A program made the position numbers and the translations under genes. Below the pieces are notes generated by a model. The model saw only the letters and a program-made list of their open reading frames with translations, searched no databases and was not told the DNA's origin. This document shows, piece by piece, positions 1 to 8,747 of a stretch of DNA of 64,000 nucleotides. Source of the stretch: Paraburkholderia dilworthii (GTDB lineage Bacteria; Pseudomonadota; Gammaproteobacteria; Burkholderiales; Burkholderiaceae); the NCBI RefSeq assembly GCF_000472525.1, contig NZ_AWZT01000015.1:1-64000 (forward strand), read 5' to 3'. Every line of letters starts with the position of its first letter. Within the stretch, counting starts at the first letter, position 1.

Positions 1-150
1 TTCCCGAGCGACGAAGCCGCCAGCAAACTGCTGTATCTGGCCTTGCGCAACATTGAAAAGGATTGGAAGATGCCGCCTATCACCTGGCGGCAAGCTGTCA
101 ATCAGTTCGCCATTCTGTTCGGTGAGCGATTCACCGCCGCCATCAGCTGA
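1..150 (+). pseudogene. IS256-family transposase, C-terminal end (cut by window edge)
   Basis: The frame open from base 1 gives 49 residues and a stop at 148-150. The peptide (KLLYLALRNIEKDWKMPP, then a WRQAVNQFAILFGERF-like tail) matches the extreme C-terminus of IS256/Mutator-type transposases, where an 'LALRNI..W' block and an 'A.NQFAI...ERF' block are typical. Only the end is visible, so I cannot tell whether the full transposase is intact upstream. It is a complete C-terminus with a natural stop. Confidence 0.8.
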
Positions 151-192
151 GATTTTTAACCGGCCTCAGCACACGAAATTTCTGACACCTCC
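1..192 (+). mobile_element. Right end of an IS256-family insertion sequence
   Basis: After the transposase stop, the sequence around 168-192 (ACACGAAATTTCTGACACC) has the usual look of an IS256-family terminal repeat, which ends in a TGACA-type tip. The exact boundary and the target duplication cannot be fixed because the left end is outside the window. The element sits about 140 bp upstream of the YeeE/YedE gene start and may influence its transcription. Confidence 0.6.
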
Positions 193-331
193 GCGACGCG
201 GCGCTCGCCTGCGCGACTACGCGCCACGTGCTATCTTTTTCGATTCACATTGCGCTTTCGCTCATCTGCACAACGACGCGCGCCAGCCGCCTGTCGGGCC
301 GCCGGCGCGCGTCCGATGTCACAACATCACC

Positions 332-1555
332 ATGTCCGATCTTTCTACTTCTCTTTCCCCCCCACCCCGCCGTTTCGACGTCAACCCGAAACCGCTTGCC
401 GCAGCGCTCGTGCTCATCGCGCTCGGTGCCGTGTATCTGGCTCAGACGGTCAGCGGCCGCCAGGCCGCGCTATATATAGTCGGCGCGCTGCTCGGCATGT
501 CGCTCTATCACGCGGCGTTCGGTTTCACGTCGGCCTGGCGGGTATTTATCGCCGACGGCCGCGGCGCGGGGCTTCGCGCGCAAATGCTGATGCTCGCCGT
601 GGGCGTCGTGCTGTTCTTCCCGGCGCTTGCGTCGGGCAGCCTGTTCGGTCATCCGGTCGTGGGACTCGTGGCGCCCGCGGGCACGTCGGTGCTGGTCGGC
701 GCCTTCATGTTCGGCGTCGGCATGCAGCTGGGCGGCGGCTGTGCGTCCGGCACGCTGTACACGGTCGGTGGCGGCAGCACGCGAATGATCGTCACGCTCG
801 CGGCATTTGTAACCGGCTCGATCGTGGCGACCGCGCACATGCCGTTCTGGACCGCCCTGCCCGCCCTCAAGCCGCTTTCGATGGTGAAAACGCTCGGCGC
901 GGGCGCCGCCATCGCGCTGAATCTGGCGGTCTTCGCGGCGATCGCGGCACTAACCGCGTTCGTCGAACGGCGCCGTCACGGGCGCCTCGTCAACGAGCCG
1001 GCGCGTGCGCCGCGCGCATCGCCGTGGCTGCAAGGTCCGTGGCCATTGTTCGTCGGCGCGCTGGCGCTGGTGCTGCTCAATTTCGCGACGCTCGCGCTGT
1101 CGGGCCGTCCGTGGGGCGTGACGTCGGCATTCGCCCTGTGGGGCGCCAAGCTTTTTGCGGCGCTGGGCGTGGACGTCGCCAGTTGGCCGTACTGGGCCAC
1201 GCGCGCGAACGCTGGCGCGCTCGCAGCGCCGGTTACACGTGACGTCACCACGGTGATGGACGTGGGCATCATTCTCGGCGCAATGGCCGCCGCGGCGCTC
1301 GCCGGACGTTACGCGCCGGTCTGGAAAGTGCCGGCACGCTCGCTGATCGCCGCCGTGGTGGGAGGTTTGCTGCTGGGCTACGGCGCCCGCCTCGCCTATG
1401 GGTGTAACATCGGCGCCTATTTCAGCGGCATCGTCTCTGGCAGCCTCCACGGCTGGCTGTGGCTGGTCGCCGCATTCGCCGGCAACGTGCTTGGCACGCG
1501 CCTGCGGCCCGCCTTCGGGCTCGAAGTAGAGGGGGTCCGTCAGACGGGATGCTGA
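332..1555 (+). CDS. YeeE/YedE family sulfur transporter
   Basis: 407-residue polytopic membrane protein of the YeeE/YedE (DUF395, sulfur transport) family. Family members move thiosulfate or related reduced sulfur compounds across the inner membrane using conserved cysteines. Two matching half-repeats are visible. The first has 'GGGCASGTLYTVGGGS' near residue 135, the second has 'YGCNIGAYFSGIVSGS' near residue 360, and each contributes a conserved Cys. The frame is open further upstream, but the Met at 332 is preferred because the upstream translation is Arg/Pro-rich and unlike a protein. It stands alone, downstream of the IS256 end. The substrate is inferred from the family only. Confidence 0.85.
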   Translation: MSDLSTSLSPPPRRFDVNPKPLAAALVLIALGAVYLAQTVSGRQAALYIVGALLGMSLYHAAFGFTSAWRVFIADGRGAGLRAQMLMLAVGVVLFFPALASGSLFGHPVVGLVAPAGTSVLVGAFMFGVGMQLGGGCASGTLYTVGGGSTRMIVTLAAFVTGSIVATAHMPFWTALPALKPLSMVKTLGAGAAIALNLAVFAAIAALTAFVERRRHGRLVNEPARAPRASPWLQGPWPLFVGALALVLLNFATLALSGRPWGVTSAFALWGAKLFAALGVDVASWPYWATRANAGALAAPVTRDVTTVMDVGIILGAMAAAALAGRYAPVWKVPARSLIAAVVGGLLLGYGARLAYGCNIGAYFSGIVSGSLHGWLWLVAAFAGNVLGTRLRPAFGLEVEGVRQTGC

Positions 1556-2081
1556 TTCTTACCGAAAAGGTTACAAAGTGCCGCGTTTGTAACAGGGGCC
1601 ATGTTTGTCCGTTACAGCCTCGGTCCGTCCCCAAAGCGTCTAATTAAAAGGTATTAATTACACGCTGCGCTTGCCTCTACAGTCCAATTTCCATTTCAGT
1701 CTTATTTACCGGTGGGAACGCGGCAAGTTCGTGTTGCGCGAATGACACGCTCTAGGCCCCAGCGGACAAGGGTTTTCATGGATCCGACGAAAGCTCGGCA
1801 GCCGAAAAACGCATGCAGCATGCCCTATTACGGGCTCATGAAATTCTTACCGAAATTTGATGCATCTTTTTGAGATATTTTTTTGAGAAGGGATTGATTT
1901 CTTGTTTTGCCCTTCATACAATTCGACCCAAGCTGTTACGAAATGTAACGCGATGTATCAAAAGGTCGCCATCTGTATCGAGGAGGCGACCCGTAGCCGA
2001 AGGACAACGTTTTCGGCGAGGCACAAAAGACATAACGGCGAAAAGCCGACTTAGTAATTCGGGGCTTCGGAAACAGAAAAA
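1556..2081. promoter_or_regulatory. Long flhDC upstream region
   Basis: About 525 bp without a convincing gene between the YeeE/YedE stop and flhD. It is AT-richer than its surroundings, with T runs near 1866-1885. Two small palindromes are visible: GTTACAAA/TTTGTAAC (1570-1593) and GTTAC/GTAAC (1934-1949). A long control region is expected for a flagellar master operon. I could not assign promoter boxes with confidence. Confidence 0.5.
1570..1593. promoter_or_regulatory. Perfect inverted repeat GTTACAAA-N8-TTTGTAAC
   Basis: Eight-base perfect arms with an eight-base spacer, 15 bp after the YeeE/YedE stop. No T-run follows directly, so it looks more like a protein binding site than a Rho-independent terminator. 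A terminator role for the upstream gene is not excluded. Confidence 0.4.
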
Positions 2082-2402
2082 ATGGACCGTAGCAGCGAGA
2101 CGCTGGACTCAATCCGCGAGATTAACCTGTCGTACATCATGCTTGCGCAACGCATGTTGCGTGAGGACAAACCGGTCGGCATGTTCCGTCTGGGCTTGTC
2201 GTCGGAACTGGCTGATTTGCTTGCTGGGCTGTCGCTCGCGCAGATCGTCAAGCTGGCCTCTTCCGATCAGCTTTTGTGTTTCTTCCGCTTCAACGACCAC
2301 TCGATGCTGTCGGCGTTGACGCAAACGACGAAGCACACCGCAGTTGCACCGACTCACGCGGCGATCCTGCTTGCAGGCCAGCCCGCCGAGCAATTTGCCT
2401 GA
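2082..2402 (+). CDS. flhD: Flagellar transcriptional activator FlhD
   Basis: 106-residue FlhD, partner of FlhC in the hetero-hexamer that activates class II flagellar promoters. The sequence has the typical start '[15 protein letters not shown]' and the 'LLCFFRF' segment of betaproteobacterial FlhD. The ATG has only a weak purine-rich stretch upstream. flhC starts 14 bp after the stop, so the two genes form one operon. The gene pair is not followed by motAB but by a terminator and a convergent mntH. Recognition is secure; whether this is the cell's only flhDC copy cannot be told from the window. Confidence 0.92.
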   Translation: MDRSSETLDSIREINLSYIMLAQRMLREDKPVGMFRLGLSSELADLLAGLSLAQIVKLASSDQLLCFFRFNDHSMLSALTQTTKHTAVAPTHAAILLAGQPAEQFA

Positions 2403-2416
2403 TCGAGGTGACTGCG

Positions 2417-2986
2417 ATGCTCAAGCGTAGCCTGACGGAAGACGCACAAGAAGTTTTTCGCGCCATCGCGCTGATCGAACTCGGCGCACGCATGCAGGTG
2501 CTGGAGAGCGAGTTGACGCTCTCGCGCGACCGCATGATCCGCCTGTACCGCGAGGTGAAGGGCGTATCGCCGCCCAAGGGCATGCTGCCGTTCTCGGCGG
2601 ACTGGTATATGACGTGGCTCGCGAACATCCACGCGTCGCTGTTCTATAACACCTACCTGTTCCTGAAGAACGAAGCGCGGTGCTCGCATCTCGATGCGCT
2701 GACCAAAGGGTATCGGCTGTATCTCGAACATTGCAAGCACAGCGAGACCGAACCGGTGCTCGACTTGACGCGCGCCTGGACGCTGGTGCGTTTCTTCGAC
2801 GCCGACATTCTGCAATTGACGAAGTGCTGCCGTTGCACCGGCAAGTTCGTCGCGCACAAGCATGATTTGCAGCACAACGTCGTGTGCGGCGCATGTCAGC
2901 CACCGTCGCGCGCGGGCAAGACGAAGAAAGCCGCAGCGGCTCGCCAGGAAGCACTCGAAGCCGCGCAGGTTGCCCAAGCCGCCTGA
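2417..2986 (+). CDS. flhC: Flagellar transcriptional activator FlhC
   Basis: 189-residue FlhC. Family signatures visible: 'LIELGARMQVLESE' near the start, 'GMLPFSADWYM' in the middle, and the zinc-binding cysteines 'CCRC' and 'CGAC' near residues 137-158. An Ala/Lys-rich tail follows. I chose the ATG at 2417, where FlhC homology starts; the open frame runs upstream into flhD in another phase. It acts with FlhD as master regulator of motility. A strong hairpin terminator follows at 3058-3091. Confidence 0.92.
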   Translation: MLKRSLTEDAQEVFRAIALIELGARMQVLESELTLSRDRMIRLYREVKGVSPPKGMLPFSADWYMTWLANIHASLFYNTYLFLKNEARCSHLDALTKGYRLYLEHCKHSETEPVLDLTRAWTLVRFFDADILQLTKCCRCTGKFVAHKHDLQHNVVCGACQPPSRAGKTKKAAAARQEALEAAQVAQAA

Positions 2987-3057
2987 TTGAATCAATCGAT
3001 CTGATACACCTTCGATGACGGCTGGTCCGCCCGATTCGAAACCGAAGCCTCAAAAAG

Positions 3058-3091
3058 AAAAGGTCCGCCGATTTTTGCGCGGACCTTTTTT
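3058..3091 (+). terminator. Rho-independent terminator after flhDC
   Basis: AAAAGGTCCGC at 3058-3068 pairs with GCGGACCTTTT at 3079-3089 around a short loop, followed by more T. The A-rich left flank makes it work in both directions, so it may also stop readthrough towards flhC from the convergent mntH side. Confidence 0.85.
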
Positions 3092-3174
3092 GTTCGACGT
3101 CGACACCTTGGCCACAGCGATGCAGCGACACAGCAATGCGCTGGCCTACGTTGCCATACGCTGCCCTGCGCAAC

Positions 3175-4506
3175 TCATTGCGCAACGAGTCCCACCGTCT
3201 GCACGACCAGCCACAGATTCGCCGCCGTAATAACCGCAAACAGCGTCCACGCGAGCATCCGCGTGAGCAGCGTGTTCGCGAACTGGCCCATCAGCGAACG
3301 GTCGCCGGTCATGCGGATCAGCGGATAAAGCGCGAACGGCAATTGCAGACTCAGCACCACCTGACTTGCGACGAGTAGTTTGCCGACCGCGCCGTTGCCC
3401 ATCATCTGCACGCCGATCAGCGCGGGGATCAACGCAAGCGCGCGCGTGATGAAGCGCCGCTGCCAGCACGGAATCTTCAGCTTCAGGAAACCTTCCATGA
3501 TGACCTGCCCCGCGACCGTGCCGGTAAAGGTCGAGCTTTGTCCGGACGCAAGCAGCGTGATCGCAAACAACACGGCCGCGAAGCCGGTGCCGAGAATCGG
3601 CGCGAGCAGTTTATAGGCGTCTTCGATTTCGGTGACCTGATTGTGACCCGTCGCATGAAACGCCGCAGCCGCGAGAATCAGGATCGCCATGTTGATCATC
3701 AACGCGAGCAGCAGAGAGACGATGGTATCGATGCGCGACATGCCGATCGCGGAGCCGATGCTCGCCGCATCGCGCTTCACCGCGCGCGTCTGCACGATCG
3801 ACGAATGCAGATACAGGTTATGCGGCATCACCGTCGCGCCGAGAATGCCGATCGCGAGATACAGCGGCTCGCGTGAGTTCAAAGCCTGCCACGACGGAAT
3901 CAGTCCTTGCGCGACCGTGGGCCAATGCGGCTTCACGAGTGCGAGTTCGACGATGTAGCCGACGCCGATGGTCGCGATCAGCCCGAGCATGATCGCTTCG
4001 AGATCGCGGAAGTTCTTGCCCTTCAGGCCGAGCACGATCAGCGTATCGAACGCGGTAAGCAGCACGCCCGTGGTCAGCGAGCATTTGAAGAGCAGATGAA
4101 AAGCAAGCGCGCCGCCGAGCACTTCCGCAAGATCGCACGCGATGATCGACAGCTCGGCCAGCAACCATTGCCCTCGCGCCACCACAGGCGAATAACGGGC
4201 CCTCGACAATTCGGCCAGATCGCGCCCGGTGACAATGCCTAATCGCATGCTCAGACATTGCAGAGCCATCGCTGCGAGACTCGACAGCATGACGACGAAC
4301 AGCAAACTATAGCCATAACGCGACCCGGCTTCGATATCGGTCGCCCAGTTGCCCGGGTCCATATAGCCGATCGAAACCAGCAGGCCAGGGCCGGCGAACT
4401 GCAGGATCTTTTTCCAGAAAGGCGCGCCTTGTGAGACGGCGACCGAGCCTTGCACTTCAGATGGACAAAACGGCGCCGTTGCCGTGGTCGGTAGTTTGAA
4501 CTGCAA
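3175..4506 (-). CDS. mntH: NRAMP-type proton-coupled Mn2+/Fe2+ importer MntH
   Basis: 443-residue NRAMP transporter of the inner membrane, importing Mn2+ (and Fe2+) with protons. The metal-site motif 'DPGNWATDIEAGS' lies in TM1 near residue 51, and 'MPHNLYLHSS' lies in TM6 near residue 233. Eleven or so hydrophobic segments fit the family. Monocistronic by position: it converges with flhC and is separated from the upstream flavoenzyme gene by about 60 bp. No MntR-type box was recognised upstream. Confidence 0.92.
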   Translation of the reverse strand: MQFKLPTTATAPFCPSEVQGSVAVSQGAPFWKKILQFAGPGLLVSIGYMDPGNWATDIEAGSRYGYSLLFVVMLSSLAAMALQCLSMRLGIVTGRDLAELSRARYSPVVARGQWLLAELSIIACDLAEVLGGALAFHLLFKCSLTTGVLLTAFDTLIVLGLKGKNFRDLEAIMLGLIATIGVGYIVELALVKPHWPTVAQGLIPSWQALNSREPLYLAIGILGATVMPHNLYLHSSIVQTRAVKRDAASIGSAIGMSRIDTIVSLLLALMINMAILILAAAAFHATGHNQVTEIEDAYKLLAPILGTGFAAVLFAITLLASGQSSTFTGTVAGQVIMEGFLKLKIPCWQRRFITRALALIPALIGVQMMGNGAVGKLLVASQVVLSLQLPFALYPLIRMTGDRSLMGQFANTLLTRMLAWTLFAVITAANLWLVVQTVGLVAQ

Positions 4507-4567
4507 TCCGGAATTCTCTTGAGAAGGGATGAAAGCGCGGCGCAGACTGGCTGCACCGCGGACCGCC

Positions 4568-5770
4568 TCAAGTGTACAAAGAAACTTCCGGCAATGTCCC
4601 GCTCAGTGCGTAACGGCCAACGTCGCGCACGCGATAGTCGAGCGGATCGTGCAGTGTGTGCACGCGAGCGTTGCGCCAGAAACGATCGAGCGCGAGCGGC
4701 GCATGCGTGGCGCGCGCGCCGCAGGCATCGAACAGTTTTTCGCTGACGTCGAGTGCCGCACGATGCGCGACGATCTTTGCTTCCGACGTGGCGAGCGCCA
4801 CATGCGCGCGCGCTTCGGCGGAAAGCGAAGGGCCTTCGCGCCACGCGGCATCGAGCGCATTCGCGGCGCGCACGGCCAGCGCTTCAGCGCTCACCGCCTC
4901 GATACGCATTTCGCCAAAGCGCTGGATCAGATAAGGATCGTCCGTGGCTTTCGTCACGCCCGAGGCCATCCACGGCTTGCCGTATTGCGTGACGTAGGCG
5001 CGCGCTTCATCGAGTGCGCCTTGTGCAATGCCCACGAACAGATTGGTCATCACCTGCTGCGAGACCAGCGTGCGCAAACTTGCATACGGGGTGTCGGCGC
5101 GTTGCAGCACTTCTTCCGGCTCGACCCGGACATTGGCAAAAGAAACGCTGCCGCTGTCGGTCTGTCGCTGCCCGATCGGATTCCAGTCTTCGTTGACCGT
5201 GATGCCCTCGCGTGTGGTCGGTACTACTGCGAACATCGTGTTGCCGGTCTGCGGGTCGTGCCCGGAAACCGTCATCATCTGCGAACCTCGCGTGCCTGAG
5301 CAAAAGCCTTTCTCGCCATTCAGAAGATAGCCGCCGTCACCGGTTGCACCCGCAACGAGCCGTGTGTCGAGCGGATTCACCGCATTGCCCCACCACCAGC
5401 GCTCTTTTACGGTACCGCCCAGATAGCGCGCGCGTTGTTCCGCATTGCCCCACACATAAACGCTGACCTCCTGCAAGAACGTGAAGCCGAGCAGATGCGC
5501 GAGCGCGCTGTCGACCTGCGCGATCTTGCGAATCGTCTCGTAGATGTCGGGCCAGGTAGCGCCTTCGCCGCCGAATTCGCGCGGCACGGCGAGTGTGAGC
5601 AAGCCGGCGTCGGCGATCCATTGCTTTTCCTGCGCGGCGTGGCCGCCGGCAAGATCGCGTTGCGCGGCGCTCGCATGCAGTGCATCGAGCAGGCCGGCGA
5701 GATCGCGCACTGCGGGTGCGGCGGACGCGTCGCGCGCTTGCAGCGCCGCGGCCTGGCGAAGATCGTTCAT
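4568..5770 (-). CDS. Acyl-CoA dehydrogenase-fold flavin monooxygenase (DszC/SfnB-like)
   Basis: 400-residue protein of the acyl-CoA dehydrogenase superfamily. The N-terminal helical part (residues 1-110) includes 'VPREFGGEGATW'. The central beta domain includes 'YLLNGEKGFCSGT', and the C-terminal helices follow. The lack of the usual acyl-CoA active-site context and the position beside a sulfur-uptake locus (metI 198 bp upstream) with an LLM monooxygenase remnant suggest the FMNH2-dependent DszC/SfnB/SfnC group, which oxidises organosulfur compounds. Substrate unknown. It is on the same strand as the met genes but has a separate upstream gap. Confidence 0.75.
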   Translation of the reverse strand: MNDLRQAAALQARDASAAPAVRDLAGLLDALHASAAQRDLAGGHAAQEKQWIADAGLLTLAVPREFGGEGATWPDIYETIRKIAQVDSALAHLLGFTFLQEVSVYVWGNAEQRARYLGGTVKERWWWGNAVNPLDTRLVAGATGDGGYLLNGEKGFCSGTRGSQMMTVSGHDPQTGNTMFAVVPTTREGITVNEDWNPIGQRQTDSGSVSFANVRVEPEEVLQRADTPYASLRTLVSQQVMTNLFVGIAQGALDEARAYVTQYGKPWMASGVTKATDDPYLIQRFGEMRIEAVSAEALAVRAANALDAAWREGPSLSAEARAHVALATSEAKIVAHRAALDVSEKLFDACGARATHAPLALDRFWRNARVHTLHDPLDYRVRDVGRYALSGTLPEVSLYT

Positions 5771-5967
5771 GCTATTTCCACGTGATGATGTTCTGGAGGC
5801 GAACCTGCGGTGCAGGCGCGGTGCAGGCCCGCGTCGGTTGGACCAGCAGGTTCATGATAGGCGGTGATGCAGGCAACCGATAGGCGCGGTGATATTCATC
5901 ATGCAAAATGCACTGCATGCAACAGCCGCGCCGCCTCGCGGTTAAGCGGGTGCCATCGCCCCCAAAC

Positions 5968-6624
5968 TCACGCGCGCCGCGCGAGCCGCCGCACGAAGCG
6001 ATCACCCAGCAGTTGCACCGTCGTCACGATCGCGATTAGCAACACGATCACCGTCACCATCACCGTCGTATCGAAACGTTGATAGCCGTAGCGGATAGCG
6101 AGATCGCCGAGGCCGCCCGCACCGACCGCGCCGGCCAGTGCAGAAGAACCGATCATCGCAACCACGGTGATCGTAAAGCCGCCGACAATGCCCGGTAGCG
6201 CCTCAGGCAACAGCACATGCGAGACGATATGCCTGCGTTGCGCACCCATCGCCTGCGCAGCTTCGATCAGACCGCGGTCCACTTCGCGCAGATTCACTTC
6301 GGCCACACGCGCGAAGAACGGAATCGCAGCGATGCTGAGCGGCACGATTGCCGCCCATACGCCGATGGTCGTGCCGATCAGCAAGCGCGTAAGGGGCAGC
6401 AGCGCGACCAGCAGAATGATGAACGGCGTCGAGCGAAATGCATTGACGAGCGCGCCGAGCGTGCTATTCACCGCGCGCTTTTCGAAGATGCCGCCGCGCG
6501 TGGTCGTGACCAGCACCAGCGCCAACGGAATGCCGATCAGTGCTGCGATCAGTGCGGACACGCCGACCATCACGACAGTATCGCGTATCGCACCGGCGAG
6601 TTCGGAGAGCCAGAGATCAGACAT
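5968..6624 (-). CDS. metI: Methionine/sulfur-compound ABC transporter permease (MetI family)
   Basis: 218-residue permease. The hydrophobic segments and the EAA-type loop 'AAQAMGAQRRHIVSHVLLPEA' region fit MetI of D-/L-methionine transporters. The start at 6624 overlaps the metN stop by 8 bp, a classic coupled arrangement. I rejected an earlier start at 6714 because the extra 30 residues are Arg-rich and overlap metN. The gene itself appears intact, but its ATPase partner lacks Walker A, so the transporter is probably not functional unless another MetN serves it. Confidence 0.85.
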   Translation of the reverse strand: MSDLWLSELAGAIRDTVVMVGVSALIAALIGIPLALVLVTTTRGGIFEKRAVNSTLGALVNAFRSTPFIILLVALLPLTRLLIGTTIGVWAAIVPLSIAAIPFFARVAEVNLREVDRGLIEAAQAMGAQRRHIVSHVLLPEALPGIVGGFTITVVAMIGSSALAGAVGAGGLGDLAIRYGYQRFDTTVMVTVIVLLIAIVTTVQLLGDRFVRRLARRA

Positions 6625-7519
6625 AGCCCAATACCTCGACACGGTTCGCATGGTTGCGCGCGCGTTCGAGCAACGCGGCGATCTGCGCCCGCACGGTGGC
6701 GCCCTCGCTCGCACTCATCTGCGCGGACACGATGAGGCGCCCTTGCGCACGCCCTTGAATGCGGTCGATTCCGCCATGCACGAAACTCACGCCGCTTCCG
6801 TCGATGCTTAGTGCCGACGCGAGGCCGGCAAGATCGGGATCGCGTGCATCGTCGCCGGTGAAGCGCACGTCGAGCAGCACGCGCGCGTCGGCTTGCGCGA
6901 TATCGGTGAGCGGCTTCACGCTATCCGCAAGATCCGCCGGCAAATCGTGAACCAGCGTACGCAGCAGCGCTCGCGTAGCATTGTGCTGCGGATCGCCAAA
7001 TACGCGCCACACGGGGCCGGTTTCGACTACACGGCCTCGCTCGATCACGGCTACCGTATCGCACACCTCACGAATCACCTGCATTTCGTGCGTGATCAGA
7101 ACGACGGTCAGATTCAGCCGCCGATTGATGTCGCGCAGCAGCGCGAGAATCGCTTGCGTCGTTTCGGGATCGAGTGCGGACGTCGCTTCGTCGCACAACA
7201 GGATGTCGGGCTCGGTGACGAGCGCGCGCGCAATGCCGACGCGCTGCTTCTGCCCACCCGACAAGCTTGCCGGATAAGCGTCGCGCTTTGCCGCGAGACC
7301 GACGAGTTCGAGCAGCGCATCGACCTTTTTGTCTATCGCCGCTTTCGGCACGCCAGCGATTTTCAGCGGCAATGCAATGTTCTCGCGCACAGTCTTTGCG
7401 GATAGCAGATTGAAGTGCTGAAACACCATGCCGATTCGCCGGCGCAGCGTCACGAGTCCGCGTTCGGCGAGTTCGCCGACATTCACGCCATTCACGCGCA
7501 CCGCGCCTGAAGTCGGCCG
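6617..7519 (-). pseudogene. metN: metN lacking its N-terminus and Walker A motif
   Basis: The readable part gives about 300 residues starting at 'RPTSGAVRVNG', the segment that normally follows Walker A by about a dozen residues. Everything after it is intact: the Q-loop 'GMVFQHFNLL', the signature 'LSGGQKQRVGIARAL', Walker B 'ILLCDEATSALD', the H-loop 'VVLITHEMQ' and a C-terminal NIL domain. About 55 residues, including GxxGxGKST, are absent. Upstream of 7519 the DNA is the start of a different gene (an LLM monooxygenase), so an internal deletion fused two genes. An ORF continuing upstream in this frame gives meaningless sequence. Without Walker A it cannot bind ATP normally. Confidence 0.85.
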
Positions 7520-7676
7520 TCGAACTTGCCGCGCTCCAGTGTTTGCGCAAGACTCGTCCAGTAGTCGAGATCGGTGTAATGCGCCGAACGTCTCGCGGAT
7601 GCGTCCACAAGCCATGATTGATATGGCCGACCGCATTCATGTTGAACGCGTTCAACAGGATCTTTTTCTTCGGCAT
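7516..7676 (-). pseudogene. N-terminal fragment of an LLM-class flavin monooxygenase (DszA/NtaA-like)
   Basis: From the ATG at 7676 the peptide MPKKKILLNAFNMN, then 'GHINHGLWTHPRD', matches the N-terminus of the DszA/SnaA/NtaA group of FMNH2-dependent monooxygenases. After HPRD the homology continues in another frame as 'YTDLDYWTSLAQTLERGKF' and DG, so one base is missing near 7589. The fragment ends at the metN junction (GCCG, 7516-7519). About 50 of roughly 450 residues remain. The ancestral gene lay between metQ and metN. Confidence 0.8.
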
Positions 7677-7718
7677 CGCGTGACTCCTGTTGTTTCTATT
7701 CAGCGCAAAAGGCGCCGC

Positions 7719-8636
7719 TTACCAGGCGACCGCGTACAGATTGCCAAATGCCTTGTCGAGTGCGGCGCGCACGGCCGGCGAATGCTGATAGATCGAAATA
7801 AACTTGCGAATGCGCGGATCGTTCGCGCTTTCCGGACGCACGACCCATTGGATCGCGTAGTTCCTGTTTTCGAGGCCGTCGAACAACAGCGCGCTATTCG
7901 GGTCCGTCGTGCCCGCGAGCTTGATAAAGCTCGGGTAGCCCTGTGCAAGGTCGACGTCGTCGAGCGAACGGGCCAATTGCGATGCTTCGAGTTGAATGAT
8001 CTTCAGATGCTTGGGGTTGTCGATAATGTCGAGCGTCGTTGCACGACAGTCGATGCCAGGCGTCAGCTTAATGAGCCCTGCGCGTTGCAGCAGCAATAGG
8101 CCTCGCCCACCGTTCACGGGATCGTTGGCAATCGCCACGGTCGCGCCGTTTTTCAATTCGTCGAAGCGTTTGATCTTCTTCGAGTAGAGACCGATTTTCA
8201 TGATCGTGCCCGGCGCAATCGCGACAAAGTTATAGCCACCCTGCTTCTTCGCGTTCTCGAGAAACGGAATGTGCTGGAAGTAATTGACGTCGATGTCCTT
8301 ATTCGCGAGCGCGGCGTTCGGCGTATTCCAGTCGGTGAATTCGATCACCTTCACGTCGAGTCCCTGTTCTTTGGCCTCGCGCACCGCGACTTTGAGTGCC
8401 TCGATTTTCGGGCTCGTGGCCGTGCCGATCTTCAGCGCGGGGGCATCCGCTGCGAACGCAGGCGCTGCGGGCAGAATCAGCGCGAAGCTAAGAGCGCTGA
8501 CAAGCGCGAGCGTCGCGCGTGGAAAAAACGCCGCACGTTGGAAAGGAAAATGCGCATGATGGACTCTTGTGGTTGATACACGATGTTGTTCGCGGCGAGC
8601 CTGATCGGCGGCCCACGCCAAGGTGCGAATCATCAT
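7719..8636 (-). CDS. metQ: MetQ/NlpA-family substrate-binding protein (N-terminus probably frameshifted)
   Basis: The mature part, from 'LKIGTATSPKIEALK' to the end, is a normal MetQ/NlpA-type periplasmic methionine-binding protein ('NYFQHIPFLENAKKQGGYN' region present). The start is a problem. The in-frame Met codons at 8636/8633 give a long non-signal-like leader. An ATG at 8557 would give a good signal-peptide start (MRIFLSNVRRFF) but is out of frame by one base. One extra T in the run corresponding to 8523-8528 would join that start to 'ATLALVSALSFALILPAAPAFA'. Either a recent frameshift mutation or a sequencing error is likely. Neighbouring met genes are also damaged. Confidence 0.7.
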   Translation of the reverse strand: MMIRTLAWAADQARREQHRVSTTRVHHAHFPFQRAAFFPRATLALVSALSFALILPAAPAFAADAPALKIGTATSPKIEALKVAVREAKEQGLDVKVIEFTDWNTPNAALANKDIDVNYFQHIPFLENAKKQGGYNFVAIAPGTIMKIGLYSKKIKRFDELKNGATVAIANDPVNGGRGLLLLQRAGLIKLTPGIDCRATTLDIIDNPKHLKIIQLEASQLARSLDDVDLAQGYPSFIKLAGTTDPNSALLFDGLENRNYAIQWVVRPESANDPRIRKFISIYQHSPAVRAALDKAFGNLYAVAW

Positions 8637-8702
8637 AGAGGCCACCATACATGCTGGTCTACGAACGGATTTTCGAAAGGAAAGTGCCAAAAAAGATTTG
8701 CG

Positions 8703-8740
8703 CGAAAAAAAACCGGACCGTGTTTGTCGCGCGGTCCGGC
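8703..8740 (-). terminator. Rho-independent terminator after the efflux operon
   Basis: Read on the minus strand, CCGGACCG (8739-8732) pairs with CGGTCCGG (8720-8713), followed by eight T (8712-8705). It lies 56 bp downstream of the oprC-type gene. Confidence 0.8.
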
Positions 8741-8747
8741 TTCTTTC

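Noticed and set aside
53-331. Long N-terminal extension of the YeeE/YedE reading frame
   Set aside because: The 93 extra residues overlap the transposase end and IS terminus and are Arg/Pro-rich; family homology starts at 332.
1870-2319. Open frame of 149 codons upstream of and over flhD
   Set aside because: Basic, Ser/Arg-rich translation in a different frame from flhD, no family resemblance; treated as a by-product of the composition.
2354-3239. Long minus-strand open frames over flhC
   Set aside because: Arg/Ala-rich shadows of the FlhC reading frame; high GC3 keeps antisense frames open.
5901-5922. ATGCA-rich palindromic stretch upstream of the flavoenzyme gene as an operator
   Set aside because: Short TGCA repeats only; not distinctive enough to call.
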